A DNA stretch of 32,131 nucleotides from Chloroflexota bacterium (GCA_023489485.1 JAMDCU010000154.1:1-32131), one strand, 5' to 3'; counted from the first letter of the stretch, positions 1 to 9,763 are shown. Translations and numbers: made by a program. The notes: generated from the sequence alone by a model not told the origin.

Positions 1-429
1 TAGCCATAGATCGCTCGTCTCGGCGACCACAGGGCTAATGCCCCACGTGTCGATGCCCATGACTGTGCTGCGCGCCAGAGCCCAGTCGATCACTGCATCC
101 GCAACCCGCGGCACATTGAACGTGTTCGTGAGCATGATCGGACCTTCAATAAAGCCCATTTCGTGAACCTGCTCCGAGTTCGTCACTTCGCCAAAGCCGT
201 TGATGCGGAGCACGGCCGCTGTCACCTTCTCCAAGAATAGATCGCCCTCGTGCGGCAGGATCGCCGTCACGCCGGTCCGGATCGGCCCCCGATCGGGGAT
301 AAGCTTTCCAGTTCCCTCAATCAGCGTCGTGTGACCAACTCGCACTCCGGGGACGTCGGTAATTGCATTCAGCGGTCCGGGATCGAGCTGTCCTATTCGA
401 ATGTTAAGCTCACGTGTGCGCGGTCTCAA
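1..429 (-). CDS. P1 (DmpA/S58) family peptidase, 3' end cut by window edge
   Basis: N-terminal 143 residues of a DmpA/L-aminopeptidase-type protein; the rest lies beyond the left edge. The diagnostic N-terminal block is present: GPLNAITDVPGVRVGHTTL at about residues 19-37, followed by RTGVTAILPHEGDLF and the conserved NGFGEVTNSEQVHEMG segment. Members of this family are self-cleaving N-terminal nucleophile hydrolases that remove N-terminal residues from small peptides or amides. The cleavage site and nucleophile are in the missing part, so activity cannot be judged. No ATG suits the start. I chose TTG at 429 because a GAGG ribosome site lies 7 bases upstream, overlapping the stop of the acetyltransferase gene, and the protein then begins where relatives begin. 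The gene is third in a coupled minus-strand run. Confidence 0.85.
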   Translation of the reverse strand, partial: MRPRTRELNIRIGQLDPGPLNAITDVPGVRVGHTTLIEGTGKLIPDRGPIRTGVTAILPHEGDLFLEKVTAAVLRINGFGEVTNSEQVHEMGFIEGPIMLTNTFNVPRVADAVIDWALARSTVMGIDTWGISPVVAETSDLWL

Positions 430-438
430 ATGGCTGCC

Positions 439-855
439 TCAAGCAATGTTCTTGGCCAGAACGTCAAGGTCCAAAATCTCCCATCCGAGACGATCATAGA
501 ATTCGATGACCTCCGGAGCATCCTTTTTAACCAAAAGATAGCAGCGCAGGCAGCCCTTGGCGGCGAGCCGGCGCTCCACTTCGTCCATCAACCGCTTTCC
601 GATCCCTTGTCGACGGTAAGAATCTTCGACCGCGAGGTGATAAATGATCCCGCGCCGGCCATCGAACCCGCCGATCACTGAACCGATAATTCTGCCCTCT
701 TCTTCAGCCAGCAAAAAGAGGTCAGGGTCACGAAGTAGTTTCTTGCGGATCTCCTCTTTGCCGTCCGACCTGCTGATCCCAATTCCAGGGCCCGCATTCT
801 GCCACAGAGCCATCACAGCGTCATAATCGTCGAGCCTGAACTCCCGCAGCCGCAT
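439..855 (-). CDS. GNAT family N-acetyltransferase
   Basis: A 138-residue single-domain GNAT protein that should transfer acetyl from acetyl-CoA to an amine; the acceptor cannot be predicted. The fold is visible in order: LREFRLDDYDAVMALW (strand 1 and helix 1), FLLAEEEGRIIGSVIGG (strands 2-4), IYHLAVEDSYRRQGIGKRLM with the R/Q-x-x-G-x-G acetyl-CoA pyrophosphate loop, and CYLLVKKDAPEVIEFYDRLGW (strand 5, helix 4). It resembles YpeA/RimI-like proteins of similar length. ATG at 855 overlaps the upstream TGA as TGATG. A GTG one codon earlier would give a GTGA overlap. Either way, translation looks coupled to the PHP gene, and the stop overlaps the ribosome site of the peptidase gene. Confidence 0.85.
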   Translation of the reverse strand: MRLREFRLDDYDAVMALWQNAGPGIGISRSDGKEEIRKKLLRDPDLFLLAEEEGRIIGSVIGGFDGRRGIIYHLAVEDSYRRQGIGKRLMDEVERRLAAKGCLRCYLLVKKDAPEVIEFYDRLGWEILDLDVLAKNIA

Positions 856-3410
856 CACCCTTGGCCTTTGCCAAGCTCCTCTCCCTCTGCCTTTGCTCGC
901 TCTACCTCACCAGCTTGCTCTTCCGAATGCACGATTTCCGTCGTCCGCTCTTCCGCTTGAGCGGTCACCCGGTCCTCGGCAAGAGCCGCTTCTTCCCCAT
1001 TGATTTGTGGCGACGAGGTTAAAGTATCCACCCGAGTTTTCGCTACTGCTTGTGCAGCCTTGGCCTCGGCAATGGCGCGGTCCAAAATCTCGCGCCATGC
1101 TTGAGCTCGGGATTTGGGTTGCGGCGGCTCCGGTGCGGTGCGCTGCTCCTCCTTTTGTTCGATTTCTGATTTCTTGGTCGGGGCCTCTCTAGGCGCCTGT
1201 ACCATTTCCCGGGCTGTTACGTCACGAGCGACCAGCGGCTGTTCGGCCTCGGCTCTCTCTTCCGTCAACGCTTCCGGACCCTTGCTCGGCGCCTCGCGCG
1301 GCTGCTCTGTTGCGCTTGGTGCTTCGGCCGCTTTCTCCTCTGTCCGCGCAGCCAACAAGGGTACTTGTTCGGCACTCTCCGGTCGGAAAGCCTCCAGTTC
1401 CGCTTGTCCCGGCCCTCGCTGCTCTGTCTCCGGCTCTCCCTCTCCGACCTCAGAAAGCTGTTCGGCATTGGCTTCTTGTTCAGGCACAACCGCTTGGAAT
1501 CCAATGGCCGCCGCCTCGGTCTCGACCGGCGGTTCGGTTCCAGCTACCTGTTCGGCCGTGACTGCGACTTCGTTCGCGGTCTCTCCGTCCGGCTCCCCTT
1601 GAACCGCTGCCTCTGCTGTTTCTTCCGGCTCTCCGCCTGCCTCGGCCTCGACCAGTTCGCGCCAGGGCCCGTAAATCCCGTCCTCGGTCACCCCGTAATA
1701 GACCTGCACTCGCCCGTCAATTCGCTGGGCCAAGTCGTAGCGCAGCTTGCCCCCGCGTTTGTGCTTCTTGCAGATGGAAATATTCCCCACCCACGAGAGC
1801 TTGGAGCTGTCGCATGACTTTTTTTCATATTCCTCAATCGCGTACTGCCACAGCCGCCTGGCACTTGCGCGGGTCACGTTCTGAACAATTCTTGAATTCC
1901 TCAAATCGCGCACAGCATAATAGGTGACCCCTTTTCGCATTTCTGAGGATACGATTTCCACCCCGGTGTGCGGCGGTTCGACGGGCGGTACCTGACTCGC
2001 CGGCGCTTCCTCGCTTTCTACTTCAGTCCCCTTTGCCGTCGGCTCGCCCGCGATCGTTCCGGACGATGCCGAAGGCAGCGGCGCGCTTGCCGCGAACTCT
2101 ACGGCGAGCGCGTCACGTACAAGTTGAACAATCTCATCGCGCACGGCCAGTCCTGTTTCGTTCTCGGAGCGAACGTAAATATACGTGCTCTCAAGCGCAT
2201 AAGGCGCTTCGCTTCCACGCGGGACGATGACCTGCAGAATACTCTTACCTTGACTCTTCACAATGTCGATCTGCACCTCGAGCGGCGGCATGATCTCTTT
2301 TGAAATCGCATTCCGCAAATCGGAACCTGCTTGCTCCGGCCGTTCGACGCCAACCACCGGCGTCCGTGCGTTCGCGCTCGCGCCGATATAGATCGTTCCC
2401 CCGTTTGTGTTGGCAAGAGCGACGGTATCTTCCAAGACCGGCCGCGCGATCGCGCGCTTGTCGTGGAGCCGTTCATGGAAGGCTTGAACCAGGGTGTCGC
2501 CTTCTTCGCGTGCATTACGAACGGGATCATAGGGCTCTTCGGTCGCCGGGCGGTACGGCCGCGTACGTGAAAAGTCGTTGCCGAGGAACAAGTCCTTGAT
2601 CGCCTCGAAGGCAACTTCCTCGAGGAGTATTTCGGTGGCCCGGTCGCCCACTCCCATCTCATTCTTGTATCGAGGATCAAAGGTAAGCTTGTGCGCGTCG
2701 CTCCCCTGGATGACGTGCATCCGGCGCGGATACTCCGGCTTGGTCCCACTAAAGAACATCGCCGTGCGCCGTCTTGACCTGGATTCCATATCTGTCACTT
2801 CCAGCGCGTTCAGACTGGAATCCTGAGTGTAGGCAATCCGCGTTTGCCCGCCAAAATCAAATCCTGGCATGGCCACGCCGTGCGAGGAGTTGGCGTGGGC
2901 CGCGATGACGAGCCCGCCGGCCTCACTGATCAGCCGATAGGCGGTGAGCGCGTCGGTCGTGGCGCCCACCTCTCCGCTCCCCTGGTCTAGCTTTTCAGCG
3001 GGCACTCGCAACGTGAGCAGGAGATGCTCCAGCTCTCGGACCGTGGTTTCGAGGGGGAAAATTCCGAGGATATGAAAGCCGAGGGTGGCCGTGAATTCAA
3101 AACCGGGGAGAACCAGAATGTGCCCTCGCAGGCGGCGAAATTCTTCGAGTTGGACGCGTTCGTCTTCACGCAGTCGATTGAGTCGCTCGAGCAACTCTAG
3201 CGACTCGACCTCTTCAAGGTAGCGTGCATAACCTGCTACCGTGTTGTGATCGGTAAATGCAATGATGTCGAGGTTTTTCTCCTCGGCCTTTTTGAGTAGA
3301 TCGAGATAGGTGACGTTCGGTTGTTTGTAGTCGACCGAAGCTGGCGTATGGAGATGCAAATCCATTCGCCACCATTGGCGCTGCTGCGTAGCCTTTACAC
3401 GATGAGGCAC
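855..3410 (-). CDS. PHP-domain phosphoesterase fused to an AlbA_2-like domain, with long acidic tail
   Basis: An 851-residue multidomain protein. Residues 16-270 form a PHP metallophosphoesterase-like domain with metal-site motifs: [23 protein letters not shown] followed by [16 protein letters not shown] and QGSDAHK. Residues about 300-430 look like an AlbA_2 (Schlafen-type) putative nucleic-acid-binding domain ([13 protein letters not shown], then [10 protein letters not shown]). A third module follows at about 500-600 ([20 protein letters not shown] ... [14 protein letters not shown]), which I do not recognise. The last ~210 residues are low-complexity Glu/Ala/Pro/Gln with many repeated acidic patches. 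The reading frame is open further upstream, but GTG at 3410 has AAGGAAGGG six bases before it and starts close to the PHP domain, so it is preferred. Substrate is unknown; nucleic acid or a nucleotide is plausible from the domain pair. Confidence 0.8.
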   Translation of the reverse strand: MPHRVKATQQRQWWRMDLHLHTPASVDYKQPNVTYLDLLKKAEEKNLDIIAFTDHNTVAGYARYLEEVESLELLERLNRLREDERVQLEEFRRLRGHILVLPGFEFTATLGFHILGIFPLETTVRELEHLLLTLRVPAEKLDQGSGEVGATTDALTAYRLISEAGGLVIAAHANSSHGVAMPGFDFGGQTRIAYTQDSSLNALEVTDMESRSRRRTAMFFSGTKPEYPRRMHVIQGSDAHKLTFDPRYKNEMGVGDRATEILLEEVAFEAIKDLFLGNDFSRTRPYRPATEEPYDPVRNAREEGDTLVQAFHERLHDKRAIARPVLEDTVALANTNGGTIYIGASANARTPVVGVERPEQAGSDLRNAISKEIMPPLEVQIDIVKSQGKSILQVIVPRGSEAPYALESTYIYVRSENETGLAVRDEIVQLVRDALAVEFAASAPLPSASSGTIAGEPTAKGTEVESEEAPASQVPPVEPPHTGVEIVSSEMRKGVTYYAVRDLRNSRIVQNVTRASARRLWQYAIEEYEKKSCDSSKLSWVGNISICKKHKRGGKLRYDLAQRIDGRVQVYYGVTEDGIYGPWRELVEAEAGGEPEETAEAAVQGEPDGETANEVAVTAEQVAGTEPPVETEAAAIGFQAVVPEQEANAEQLSEVGEGEPETEQRGPGQAELEAFRPESAEQVPLLAARTEEKAAEAPSATEQPREAPSKGPEALTEERAEAEQPLVARDVTAREMVQAPREAPTKKSEIEQKEEQRTAPEPPQPKSRAQAWREILDRAIAEAKAAQAVAKTRVDTLTSSPQINGEEAALAEDRVTAQAEERTTEIVHSEEQAGEVERAKAEGEELGKGQG

Positions 3411-3966
3411 AGAAATCCCTTCCTTTTGTTTCCGGGCAGCAGGTATGAGCATATAGGGAAAAGCGACTGCCGAGATGTGACGACAACGGCGAGTCACTCC
3501 GCCCAGCCGCCAATAACTGCCAGCCCGGTTGGAAGGGTCACTGCAGAAGAAAGAGTCATGCGAGGAGAAACAACAATTTTCCCGCGCGGAGAGTCCGGTC
3601 AGATGCCCGGTCCGCTCTTATGAAATCTTGCGGCCGGGAAACTGCACTCGGAGCAAAAGTCACAATCGGTCAATGAAATTGCTCCACCCCACGCGGCTCG
3701 CGTATCGCACGCTTTGGTGCGCTACCGCTCTAGAGTGCATCTTCTCTCGACAAATCAAAATCCCCATTCGACTATCCAATACGGGGCCTATCAATGATCG
3801 AGTAAAGATGTCAGAGCTAACCTCTTTCTGTGGCAACGACCCTTTCCTGAATCTGGACAGCCAAGCGGAAACATCCTCCTGAGCTTTCGCTCTCAATTTA
3901 GCCCGCTTTTGCTGCCAAGTTGCCAGATGCGGGGGCGGATGTTGGCCGCCCCTGCGTACTCAAACG
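3411..3966. other. Intergenic stretch without a convincing gene
   Basis: This gap holds upstream DNA of the PHP gene and downstream DNA of lon. Short open frames occur on both strands (for example minus 3660-3896 and plus 3529-3882), but they have no ribosome site, no recognisable motifs and unlikely composition. The only structure found is the hairpin at 3929-3955. No clear promoter for the PHP gene was found. Confidence 0.6.
3929..3955 (-). terminator. Hairpin downstream of lon
   Basis: A GC-rich 10-bp stem with one mismatch (left arm 3929-3938, right arm 3946-3955) and a 7-base loop starts 12 bases past the lon stop. No T-run follows it on the minus strand, so it may act as an RNA-stabilising end or a weak terminator rather than a classic intrinsic one. 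Confidence 0.5.
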
Positions 3967-6486
3967 TTAAGATGATCGCTTTTTTGCCGTTCGGGGCGTT
4001 TTTTCTTTCGGAGGTTCTTCGGACGGTTCATCAGCCACCTCTGTCAAACGCCCGTCGCCATTCCCTCGCGGAACACCTTTGCCGGTGAGCGCCGCGTCCC
4101 AGACATCGCTGACCTGCTCGGCAAAGATGAATGTCATCTCTTTGCGAACCTCTTCCGGCAATTCGTCCAAGTCCGTTTCGTTCCGCTTGGGCAAAATTAC
4201 CGTCTTCAGACCCGCCCTGTGCGCGGCAAGCACCTTTTCCTTGATGCCGCCAACCGGCAACACCCTGCCTCGTAGCGTTATCTCACCTGTCATGGCCGTG
4301 TCGCTCTTCACAGGTCGGTTTGTAAGAAGAGATGCCAAGGCGGTTGCCATGGTGACCCCTGCACTCGGGCCATCTTTTGGCGTCGCCCCCTCGGGAATGT
4401 GCAGATGGATATCGGACTTGTCAAAAAAGTTCTCGTTAATGCCCAAATCTTTCGCCTTCGAGCGAACATACGACAGCGCGGCCTGGGCGGACTCTTTCAT
4501 GACATCGCCCAGTTGGCCGGTCACGATAAACCCTTTGGAGCCCGGCATCCGAGTCGCCTCGATGAAAAGGATATCACCTCCCACTGGGGTCCACGCCAGC
4601 CCGGTGGCGACCCCTGGAATTGATGTGCGCTCGGCAACCTCGCCATAAAAGCGCGGTTTGCCCAGCAGTTCCTGCACCTTGTCTTTCGTCACGACGAACG
4701 GGGCCGGCTTGCCCTCCGCAATAAATGTCGCCACTTTACGACAAACCGACCCAATTTCGCGTTCAAGGTTTCGCACCCCTGCTTCTCGAGTATAATCTTG
4801 TGCGATGGTTCGGACGGCATCGTCCTCGAACCCTATCTCCTCCGGCCTGAGCCCGCTCTCCTCGATCTGCCGTGGAATCAGATACCCACGTGCAATGTGC
4901 AGCTTCTCATCTTCGGTGTAACCGGAAAGGGTCAGTATCTCCATTCGATCCCGCAAAGCAGGCTGGATGGTATCAAGCTGGTTTGCCGTGCAAATGAAGA
5001 TGACCTTTGACAGATCGAAATCGACGTCTAGATAGTGGTCGCGGAACGTCTTGTTCTGAGCAGGATCCAGCACTTCGAGCAAAGCCGAAGAGGGATCGCC
5101 CCTAAAGTCCGCCCCGACCTTATCCACCTCGTCAAGCATCAAGACGGGATTGCGCGACTCGACGCGTTTGATGGACTGGACGATACGGCCGGGCATCGCG
5201 CCAATATAGGTCCGCCGATGTCCTCGTATCTCTGCCTCGTCGTGCATCCCACCAAGGGACATGCGGATGAACTTGCGTCCGAGGGCGCGCGCGATCGACT
5301 GGCCGAGTGAGGTCTTACCAACCCCGGGGGGGCCGACGAAGCAGAGGATAGAGCCGCGATAGGACTTGGCCTCTTCGTTGCCACCGCGCTCCAGCCTTAA
5401 TTTGCGGACCGCGAGGTATTCCAGCAAGCGCTCCTTAATTTCTTTCAGGTCGTAGTGGTCTTCGTCAAGGATCTGACGCGCGCGTGCTATGTCAAGATTA
5501 TCCTCGGTGCTTTTGCTCCAAGGCAGGTCCACCAGCCAGTCGAGATACGTCTTGATAACGCTGTACTCGGCGGCAGCCGGAGGCATCGTCTTCATGCGGT
5601 CCAGCTCGCGCCTGGCCTCTTTCTCTGCCTCCTCGCTCATGTGGGCGTCGGCGATCTTTTTCTCATAATCCTTGGCTTCGACGGCCTGCTCATCCTCTTC
5701 GCCCAGTTCCTTCTTGATTTGCTTCAACTGCTCGCGCAAGATGTACTCTCGCTGCGTCTTTTCCAGCTCGCCCTGGGCCTGGGATTGGATCTTTTTACCG
5801 AGTTCGAGAACTTCGAGCTCTTTGGTGATCAGCGCGTTCAGCTTTTTCAGCTTGTCCGCTACCGAGTCGTACTCGAGCAGCTCTTCGGCGTCCTTCAGGT
5901 CCATGCGCAGACTGGTCGCGATCATATAGACCAGTTGGCGCGGGTCGTCCACATTCAAGGCCGCCATCAACAACTCTTCCGGCAGGTGGGGCGCAAGTGA
6001 GACGAGCCGGCGGAAGAGGTCAATGGTGTTGCGCATGAGCGCCTCAACCTCAACCGTCTTTTCTGTCTCTTCAGGCGCCACTTCTACCCGAGCTTTAAGG
6101 TATGGGTCGACGGCCGTGAATTCATTGATTCGAATCCTGTCAATTCCCTGCACGATCAAGCGTACTGTGTTGTCTGGAGCGCGCAGCAAGCGGTGAATCA
6201 CCGCTACCGTACCGATCCAGTAAACATCATTCGGACCCGGTTCCTCGATCTTTTCGTCCTTGATCGTTACGAGGCCGATCATGCGAGACGCGCTGGTCGC
6301 GGCCTCGTCCACTAGTTTGATCGATCTCGGTTGTCCAACATTAAGAGGGATGACCGTCAGAGGATAAACCACAGTACCACGGAGCGGCAGTATCGGCAGT
6401 TCTGCAGGGATATTGGTAGGGGTTTCCTGATCCAGCTTGGGCTCTTCGGCCCTTTCGTTCTCTTTCTTTCCTGTAAAGATGTGCAT
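3967..6486 (-). CDS. lon: ATP-dependent protease Lon (LonA type)
   Basis: An 839-residue cytosolic AAA+ serine protease that degrades damaged and regulatory proteins. Domains in order: N-terminal substrate-binding LON domain (residues ~30-225, [14 protein letters not shown]), coiled helical region, AAA+ module with Walker A GPPGVGKT (385-392, Lys391) and Walker B VLMLDE (448-453), then the S16 protease domain with PKDGPSAG (Ser708) and GGIKEK (Lys751). The 43-residue Ser-Lys distance equals that of E. coli Lon. A basic, Glu/Lys-rich tail of ~35 residues follows. A GTG four codons earlier is possible, but ATG at 6486 has GGAG six bases upstream and is preferred. It follows the hsp20 gene with a 148-base gap, so the two may share heat-stress control. 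Confidence 0.97.
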   Translation of the reverse strand: MHIFTGKKENERAEEPKLDQETPTNIPAELPILPLRGTVVYPLTVIPLNVGQPRSIKLVDEAATSASRMIGLVTIKDEKIEEPGPNDVYWIGTVAVIHRLLRAPDNTVRLIVQGIDRIRINEFTAVDPYLKARVEVAPEETEKTVEVEALMRNTIDLFRRLVSLAPHLPEELLMAALNVDDPRQLVYMIATSLRMDLKDAEELLEYDSVADKLKKLNALITKELEVLELGKKIQSQAQGELEKTQREYILREQLKQIKKELGEEDEQAVEAKDYEKKIADAHMSEEAEKEARRELDRMKTMPPAAAEYSVIKTYLDWLVDLPWSKSTEDNLDIARARQILDEDHYDLKEIKERLLEYLAVRKLRLERGGNEEAKSYRGSILCFVGPPGVGKTSLGQSIARALGRKFIRMSLGGMHDEAEIRGHRRTYIGAMPGRIVQSIKRVESRNPVLMLDEVDKVGADFRGDPSSALLEVLDPAQNKTFRDHYLDVDFDLSKVIFICTANQLDTIQPALRDRMEILTLSGYTEDEKLHIARGYLIPRQIEESGLRPEEIGFEDDAVRTIAQDYTREAGVRNLEREIGSVCRKVATFIAEGKPAPFVVTKDKVQELLGKPRFYGEVAERTSIPGVATGLAWTPVGGDILFIEATRMPGSKGFIVTGQLGDVMKESAQAALSYVRSKAKDLGINENFFDKSDIHLHIPEGATPKDGPSAGVTMATALASLLTNRPVKSDTAMTGEITLRGRVLPVGGIKEKVLAAHRAGLKTVILPKRNETDLDELPEEVRKEMTFIFAEQVSDVWDAALTGKGVPRGNGDGRLTEVADEPSEEPPKEKTPRTAKKRSS

Positions 6487-6537
6487 TGTCAGCTCCACGC
6501 TTTCGGTGATTGTGTGAGCCCCACCCGAATGAGGGCT

Positions 6538-6554
6538 GGCGCTTTTGCAGCGCC
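6538..6554 (-). other. Small hairpin in the hsp20-lon gap
   Basis: Six-base arms GGCGCT and AGCGCC with a 5-base loop lie between hsp20 and lon; weaker pairing (GAGGG/CCCTC) extends it outward. No T-run follows on the minus strand. It could be a processing or attenuation structure between the two genes. Function is not established. Confidence 0.3.
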
Positions 6555-6634
6555 CGGCGCCTTCACCCTCCGGTGATTCGTGCCTGTAAGCGTGTTAAGA
6601 AACAGCTTATGCAGCCAAAGTGCATCCAAATTCC

Positions 6635-7066
6635 CTAGCGGCTTTGGACCTTGATTGGAACGCGGTGTTCCCCCTTGGTCTTGGGTAGCGTCACCCGTAA
6701 GAAACCATTTTCATACTTGGCCTCTATGGCCTCTTCGTCATAGGCCCCAGTCAACGCGATTTCGGTTTGAAACTCGCCATACGGAATTTCCAGGCAGTGA
6801 TAGCTCAGCTTGGCGTCGACATCCTGTCGGTTCCCGCTCACGACGAGGACACGATCGACGAAAGAAATCTTGAGATCCTCCGGATTCATCCCCGCGATTT
6901 CGATTTTCACGATCACCGCGTCGTCGGTCTCGTAAACGTCGGTGGGCGGACGCCATGTTCGGGGGCGAGAACGATGCTGATGGGGAAAGACCCCATGCAG
7001 CATTTGGTCAACCTGTCGTTCGAATTGGTCCAGATCGTCAAAAGCTTCTGAAAGTTCCTGTCCCAT
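6635..7066 (-). CDS. Small heat-shock protein, Hsp20/alpha-crystallin family
   Basis: A 143-residue chaperone that binds unfolding proteins and prevents aggregation. After an N-terminal helical arm (ELSEAFDDLDQFERQVDQML), the alpha-crystallin domain runs from about residue 42: PPTDVYETDDAVIVKIEIAGMNPEDLKISF, RVLVVSGNRQ, and the family signature YENGFLRVTLPK near the end. The C-terminus carries a V-P-I motif resembling the I-x-I/V tail that drives oligomer assembly. An upstream in-frame start exists, but ATG at 7066 has a perfect AAGGAG five bases before it, so it is chosen. A consensus promoter lies just upstream, and lon follows downstream; together they form a proteostasis pair. Confidence 0.95.
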   Translation of the reverse strand: MGQELSEAFDDLDQFERQVDQMLHGVFPHQHRSRPRTWRPPTDVYETDDAVIVKIEIAGMNPEDLKISFVDRVLVVSGNRQDVDAKLSYHCLEIPYGEFQTEIALTGAYDEEAIEAKYENGFLRVTLPKTKGEHRVPIKVQSR

Positions 7067-7126
7067 AACCGCTCCTTGGATGTACACGGTCGATGTTTTG
7101 CCCCGTTGGCAAGCAACGACAATGAC

Positions 7127-7155
7127 ATTGTAGCACAATTGAAGCTTTCTCTCAA
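7127..7155 (-). promoter_or_regulatory. Sigma70-type promoter of hsp20
   Basis: On the minus strand TTGAGA (7150-7155) and TACAAT (7127-7132) are separated by exactly 17 bases, which places the transcript start near 7120, about 54 bases before the hsp20 ATG. No CIRCE inverted repeat was seen. It stands back to back with the asparaginase promoter. Confidence 0.75.
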
Positions 7156-7192
7156 GTCGAATCGACGAACCGACGCGAATCTGCTCCGTGTC

Positions 7193-7221
7193 TTGTCACA
7201 GTTATGTGAAAGCGATATAAT
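7193..7221 (+). promoter_or_regulatory. Sigma70-type promoter of the asparaginase gene
   Basis: TTGTCA (7193-7198) and a perfect TATAAT (7216-7221) are 17 bases apart; the start would be near 7228, giving a leader of about 50 bases before the ATG at 7278. Confidence 0.8.
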
Positions 7222-7277
7222 AGTTTTATTCCGTTACGATTGTGATATGGGTGGCAATTTCACCAAAGGAGAAGTGT

Positions 7278-8174
7278 ATGCCGCTCGCGGTCATCGTGCA
7301 TGGAGGCGCCGGCAACATTGCCGATCAGGAAGTCGAGCCTCACCGACGCGGCGTGGAAAGCGCTGCTCAAGCGGCCTGGCAGATTCTCACAGAGGGAGGC
7401 GCCGCCCTCGACGCTGTCCAGGCGGCGATTCTCGTCTTGGAGGATGACCCCGCTTTCGATGCGGGCACCGGTTCTTTTCTTAATCGGGATGGGCAAGTAG
7501 AGATGGATGCAAGCATTATGGATGGCCGAACGCTCGACGCCGGTGCAGTCGCAGGCGTGCAGCACATCAAAAATCCAATTCTCTTGGCGCGGCAAGTTCT
7601 CGCAAGTGACTTTACTTTTCTCATTGGGCGCGGCGCAGAACGCTTCGCACAGGAATGCGGCATGCCTCTGGTGGCGAACCGGCTGCTGCGCACCCGCGAG
7701 CAAATTCTCAACTGGAAAGAGTACAAGGCAAACCCGCCTGGCCACCCAGAGCCTGCGTACGTTTCTCCTCAAGGCACGGTCGGCTGTGTTGCCGTCGACC
7801 GACATGGCAACGTCGCTGCGGGCACGTCCACGGGAGGAACTCGGTTCAAATACCCTGGACGCGTCGGGGACTCACCTCTCATCGGATGCGCCACCTATGC
7901 CGATAATCAAAGCGGAGGAGCCTCTACCACGGGTTGGGGCGAAGCGATCACGCGCGTGGTTCTGTCCAAGTCTGCAGTAGACGCGCTTGCGCGCGGGGCC
8001 AAGCCAAGCCAGGCCGCGCGGGACTCGATCGAGTATCTCGCCCGGCGGGTGGGAGGCACTGGCGGGATCATCGTCGCCAATCCGCTCGGACATGTCGGTT
8101 TCTCGTTCAACACGCCCAGAATGGCACGCGCCTACATAACGGAGGAAATGCCGACAGTCCTAGCCGATTGTTGA
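7278..8174 (+). CDS. Isoaspartyl peptidase / plant-type L-asparaginase (Ntn hydrolase)
   Basis: A 298-residue N-terminal nucleophile hydrolase that should cleave beta-aspartyl dipeptides and/or asparagine. It starts with the family signature VIVHGGAGNI, has the alpha-subunit motifs FDAGTGSFLN and EMDASIMDG, and the autocleavage site GTVGCVAVD, where Thr167 would become the catalytic N-terminal residue. Downstream are the substrate-site blocks AAGTSTGG and PGRVGDSPLIGCATYAD. Arg195 and the TGW/TGG loops are in place, so the enzyme should be active. The start is fixed by AAGGAG six bases before ATG 7278; an earlier in-frame ATG lacks a ribosome site and would put residues before the conserved N-terminus. 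It likely serves protein-damage repair or peptide turnover beside the Hsp20/Lon block, from its own promoter. Confidence 0.95.
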   Translation: MPLAVIVHGGAGNIADQEVEPHRRGVESAAQAAWQILTEGGAALDAVQAAILVLEDDPAFDAGTGSFLNRDGQVEMDASIMDGRTLDAGAVAGVQHIKNPILLARQVLASDFTFLIGRGAERFAQECGMPLVANRLLRTREQILNWKEYKANPPGHPEPAYVSPQGTVGCVAVDRHGNVAAGTSTGGTRFKYPGRVGDSPLIGCATYADNQSGGASTTGWGEAITRVVLSKSAVDALARGAKPSQAARDSIEYLARRVGGTGGIIVANPLGHVGFSFNTPRMARAYITEEMPTVLADC

Positions 8175-8258
8175 GCCCGCCAGCTTGTCATAAAGAGATT
8201 GTTCGACTTCGCTGTGATTAAAATATCTTCATCTATTGTAAAAAGCCCGTAAAAACTA

Positions 8259-8287
8259 TTGACTTGGGCATTTTATTGTCATATAAT
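8259..8287 (+). promoter_or_regulatory. Consensus promoter of the primary sigma factor gene
   Basis: TTGACT (8259-8264), 17-base spacer, TATAAT (8282-8287). The predicted start is near 8294, giving a leader of about 83 bases before the GTG start. This is one of the best promoter matches in the window. Confidence 0.85.
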
Positions 8288-8294
8288 GGGCATC

Positions 8295-8327
8295 GAGACG
8301 GGGAAGTCCTGTCTCATTTTATTGTTT
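8295..8327 (+). promoter_or_regulatory. Hairpin plus T-rich run at the very 5' end of the rpoD leader
   Basis: GAGAC (8295-8299) pairs with GTCTC (8311-8315), with extra GGGA/TCC pairing inside. An 8-of-12 T stretch follows (8316-8327). The stem begins at the predicted first transcribed base. It resembles a minimal intrinsic terminator and could attenuate transcription or protect the 5' end. Confidence 0.4.
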
Positions 8328-8376
8328 CACGCGTTAGCGCATACGGGTTCGGTTACAATACTGTGGAGTTGTCTCG

Positions 8377-9678
8377 GTGGAAAAGGTAAAGAAAACTGCG
8401 AAACGGTCGAGCAAACCCAAGGGGACCAAGCGGGAAGACGTGCTGGATCTTGATGATGGCCGAGAGAACAAGCCGCGCGCCCTCCGCTCGGCTCAGCCCT
8501 CTACCCCAATAGCTCAGCCCGAAGAAGAACCAACCCTGGCCGAAGAATTGATCAAAAAGGGCAAAGAACAAGGCTTTCTTACGCAGGATGACGTTCTTTC
8601 TGCCTTTCCCGAAGCCGAGTCCAACTTGGAGCAACTCGAAGAACTTTATATTGTGCTCTTCGACGAAGGTATCCCTGTAGTTGAGGCAGATAAAACCCCC
8701 GCGCCTGAAGAAGCCGAGGAAGCGGAGGCAACCCCTGTCGCCAACAAGGAAGACTTTGACCTTAGCGCCATTGGGATTGACGATACAGTCAGCCTCTACC
8801 TCAAAGAAATCTCCCGCATCCCCCTCCTCACAGCCGAACAGGAGGTTGAGTACGCCCGGGAAATGGAAACGGGCAAGCGTTCTCGTTACCGTTTGAACAA
8901 GAACCACGTTTCTTCGGCGGAGCGACTCCGTCTCGAAGACAGGATTCGAGAAGGCGAGGGGGCACGTCAAAAGCTCATCAAGGCCAACTTTCGGCTCGTC
9001 GTCTCTATCGCCAAAAAGTATATCGGGCGCGGCGTCTCGTTCCTGGACTTGATCCAGGAAGGAAATATTGGTCTTATCCGAGCGGTTGAAAAGTTCGACT
9101 ATCACCGCGGGTACAAGTTCAGTACGTATGCCACTTGGTGGATTCGTCAGGCTATTACGCGGGCCATCGCCGACCAAGGACGCACCATTCGTGTCCCGGT
9201 TCACATGTGTGAACGAATCAACAAGCTTACCCGCGTCTCACGCCAGTTGGTTCAGGAACTGGGGCGAGAGCCGACGAGTGACGAGATCGCCAAGGAACTG
9301 AACACGACTCCGCGCAAAGTCGAGCGCATCATCAAGATCTCTCAGCGCCCCCTTTCTCTCGAAATGCCCGTCGGCGAGGAGCAGGACTCGCATCTGGGCG
9401 ACTTTATCCCGGACGAAATGACGTTGGGGCCCACGGACGCCGCTTCTCATCAACTCCTTCGTGAACAAATGGAAGATGTACTCACGTCCCTCAGCCCGCG
9501 CGAAGGGCGCGTTTTGCAGCTGCGCTTCGGCTTGAAGGACGGTAAGAGTCATACGCTTGAAGAAGTTGGCAAGAAATTTGGTGTGACACGCGAACGCATT
9601 CGCCAGATTGAAGCCAAGGCCTTGCGCAAGTTGCGGCACCCCTCCAGATCACGCAAGCTCCGCGACTATTTGGAATAA
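8377..9678 (+). CDS. rpoD: Primary RNA polymerase sigma factor (RpoD/SigA)
   Basis: A 433-residue sigma70 that directs RNA polymerase to housekeeping promoters. A Lys/Pro-rich N-terminus leads to a region 1.1-like segment ([22 protein letters not shown]). Region 1.2 is [27 protein letters not shown]. Region 2 carries [61 protein letters not shown], the core-binding, -10-reading and melting elements. Region 3 begins [12 protein letters not shown], and region 4 ends [30 protein letters not shown], the -35-reading helix-turn-helix. The GTG start at 8377 has GGAG eight bases upstream. The insert between regions 1.2 and 2.1 is short, as in SigA of Gram-positive bacteria. The many TTGACA/TATAAT promoters in the window fit its specificity. 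Confidence 0.97.
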   Translation: MEKVKKTAKRSSKPKGTKREDVLDLDDGRENKPRALRSAQPSTPIAQPEEEPTLAEELIKKGKEQGFLTQDDVLSAFPEAESNLEQLEELYIVLFDEGIPVVEADKTPAPEEAEEAEATPVANKEDFDLSAIGIDDTVSLYLKEISRIPLLTAEQEVEYAREMETGKRSRYRLNKNHVSSAERLRLEDRIREGEGARQKLIKANFRLVVSIAKKYIGRGVSFLDLIQEGNIGLIRAVEKFDYHRGYKFSTYATWWIRQAITRAIADQGRTIRVPVHMCERINKLTRVSRQLVQELGREPTSDEIAKELNTTPRKVERIIKISQRPLSLEMPVGEEQDSHLGDFIPDEMTLGPTDAASHQLLREQMEDVLTSLSPREGRVLQLRFGLKDGKSHTLEEVGKKFGVTRERIRQIEAKALRKLRHPSRSRKLRDYLE

Positions 9679-9679
9679 C

Positions 9680-9717
9680 AAAAAACGAGGGCGGCCGGCC
9701 GGCCGCCCTCGTTTTTT
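9680..9717. terminator. Strong, symmetric intrinsic terminator after rpoD
   Basis: A perfect 38-base palindrome: six A, a GC-rich 13-bp arm pair (CGAGGGCGGCCGG and its complement), then six T. It starts one base past the rpoD stop codon and works on paper in both directions, though no gene runs toward it from the right. Confidence 0.93.
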
Positions 9718-9734
9718 CTGTTCCTCCGACTCCG

Positions 9735-9763
9735 TTGACACTCGCCTGCTACATGAGTACAAT
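9735..9763 (+). promoter_or_regulatory. Near-perfect promoter giving a leaderless exonuclease mRNA
   Basis: TTGACA (9735-9740), 17 bases, TACAAT (9758-9763). The A of the ATG is at 9772, nine bases beyond the -10 box, so the expected start (about 9770) falls on or within two bases of the start codon. No ribosome-binding site is possible. Confidence 0.8.

Noticed and set aside
250-681. 143-codon plus-strand open frame over the peptidase and GNAT genes
   Set aside because: It is antisense to two genes with clear family motifs and has none itself.
1114-1602. Long Ser/Ala-rich plus-strand frame opposite the acidic tail
   Set aside because: It arises from the repetitive Glu/Ala codons of the PHP protein read on the other strand.
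3529-3882. 117-codon plus-strand open frame in the same gap
   Set aside because: Overlaps the other frame, lacks a ribosome site and has unstructured, mixed composition.
3660-3896. 78-codon minus-strand open frame between lon and the PHP gene
   Set aside because: No ribosome site, no recognisable motif and no operon context; likely chance.
7067-7277. CIRCE/HrcA operator at hsp20
   Set aside because: No TTAGCACTC-N9-GAGTGCTAA-like repeat; the promoter looks like an ordinary sigma70 type.
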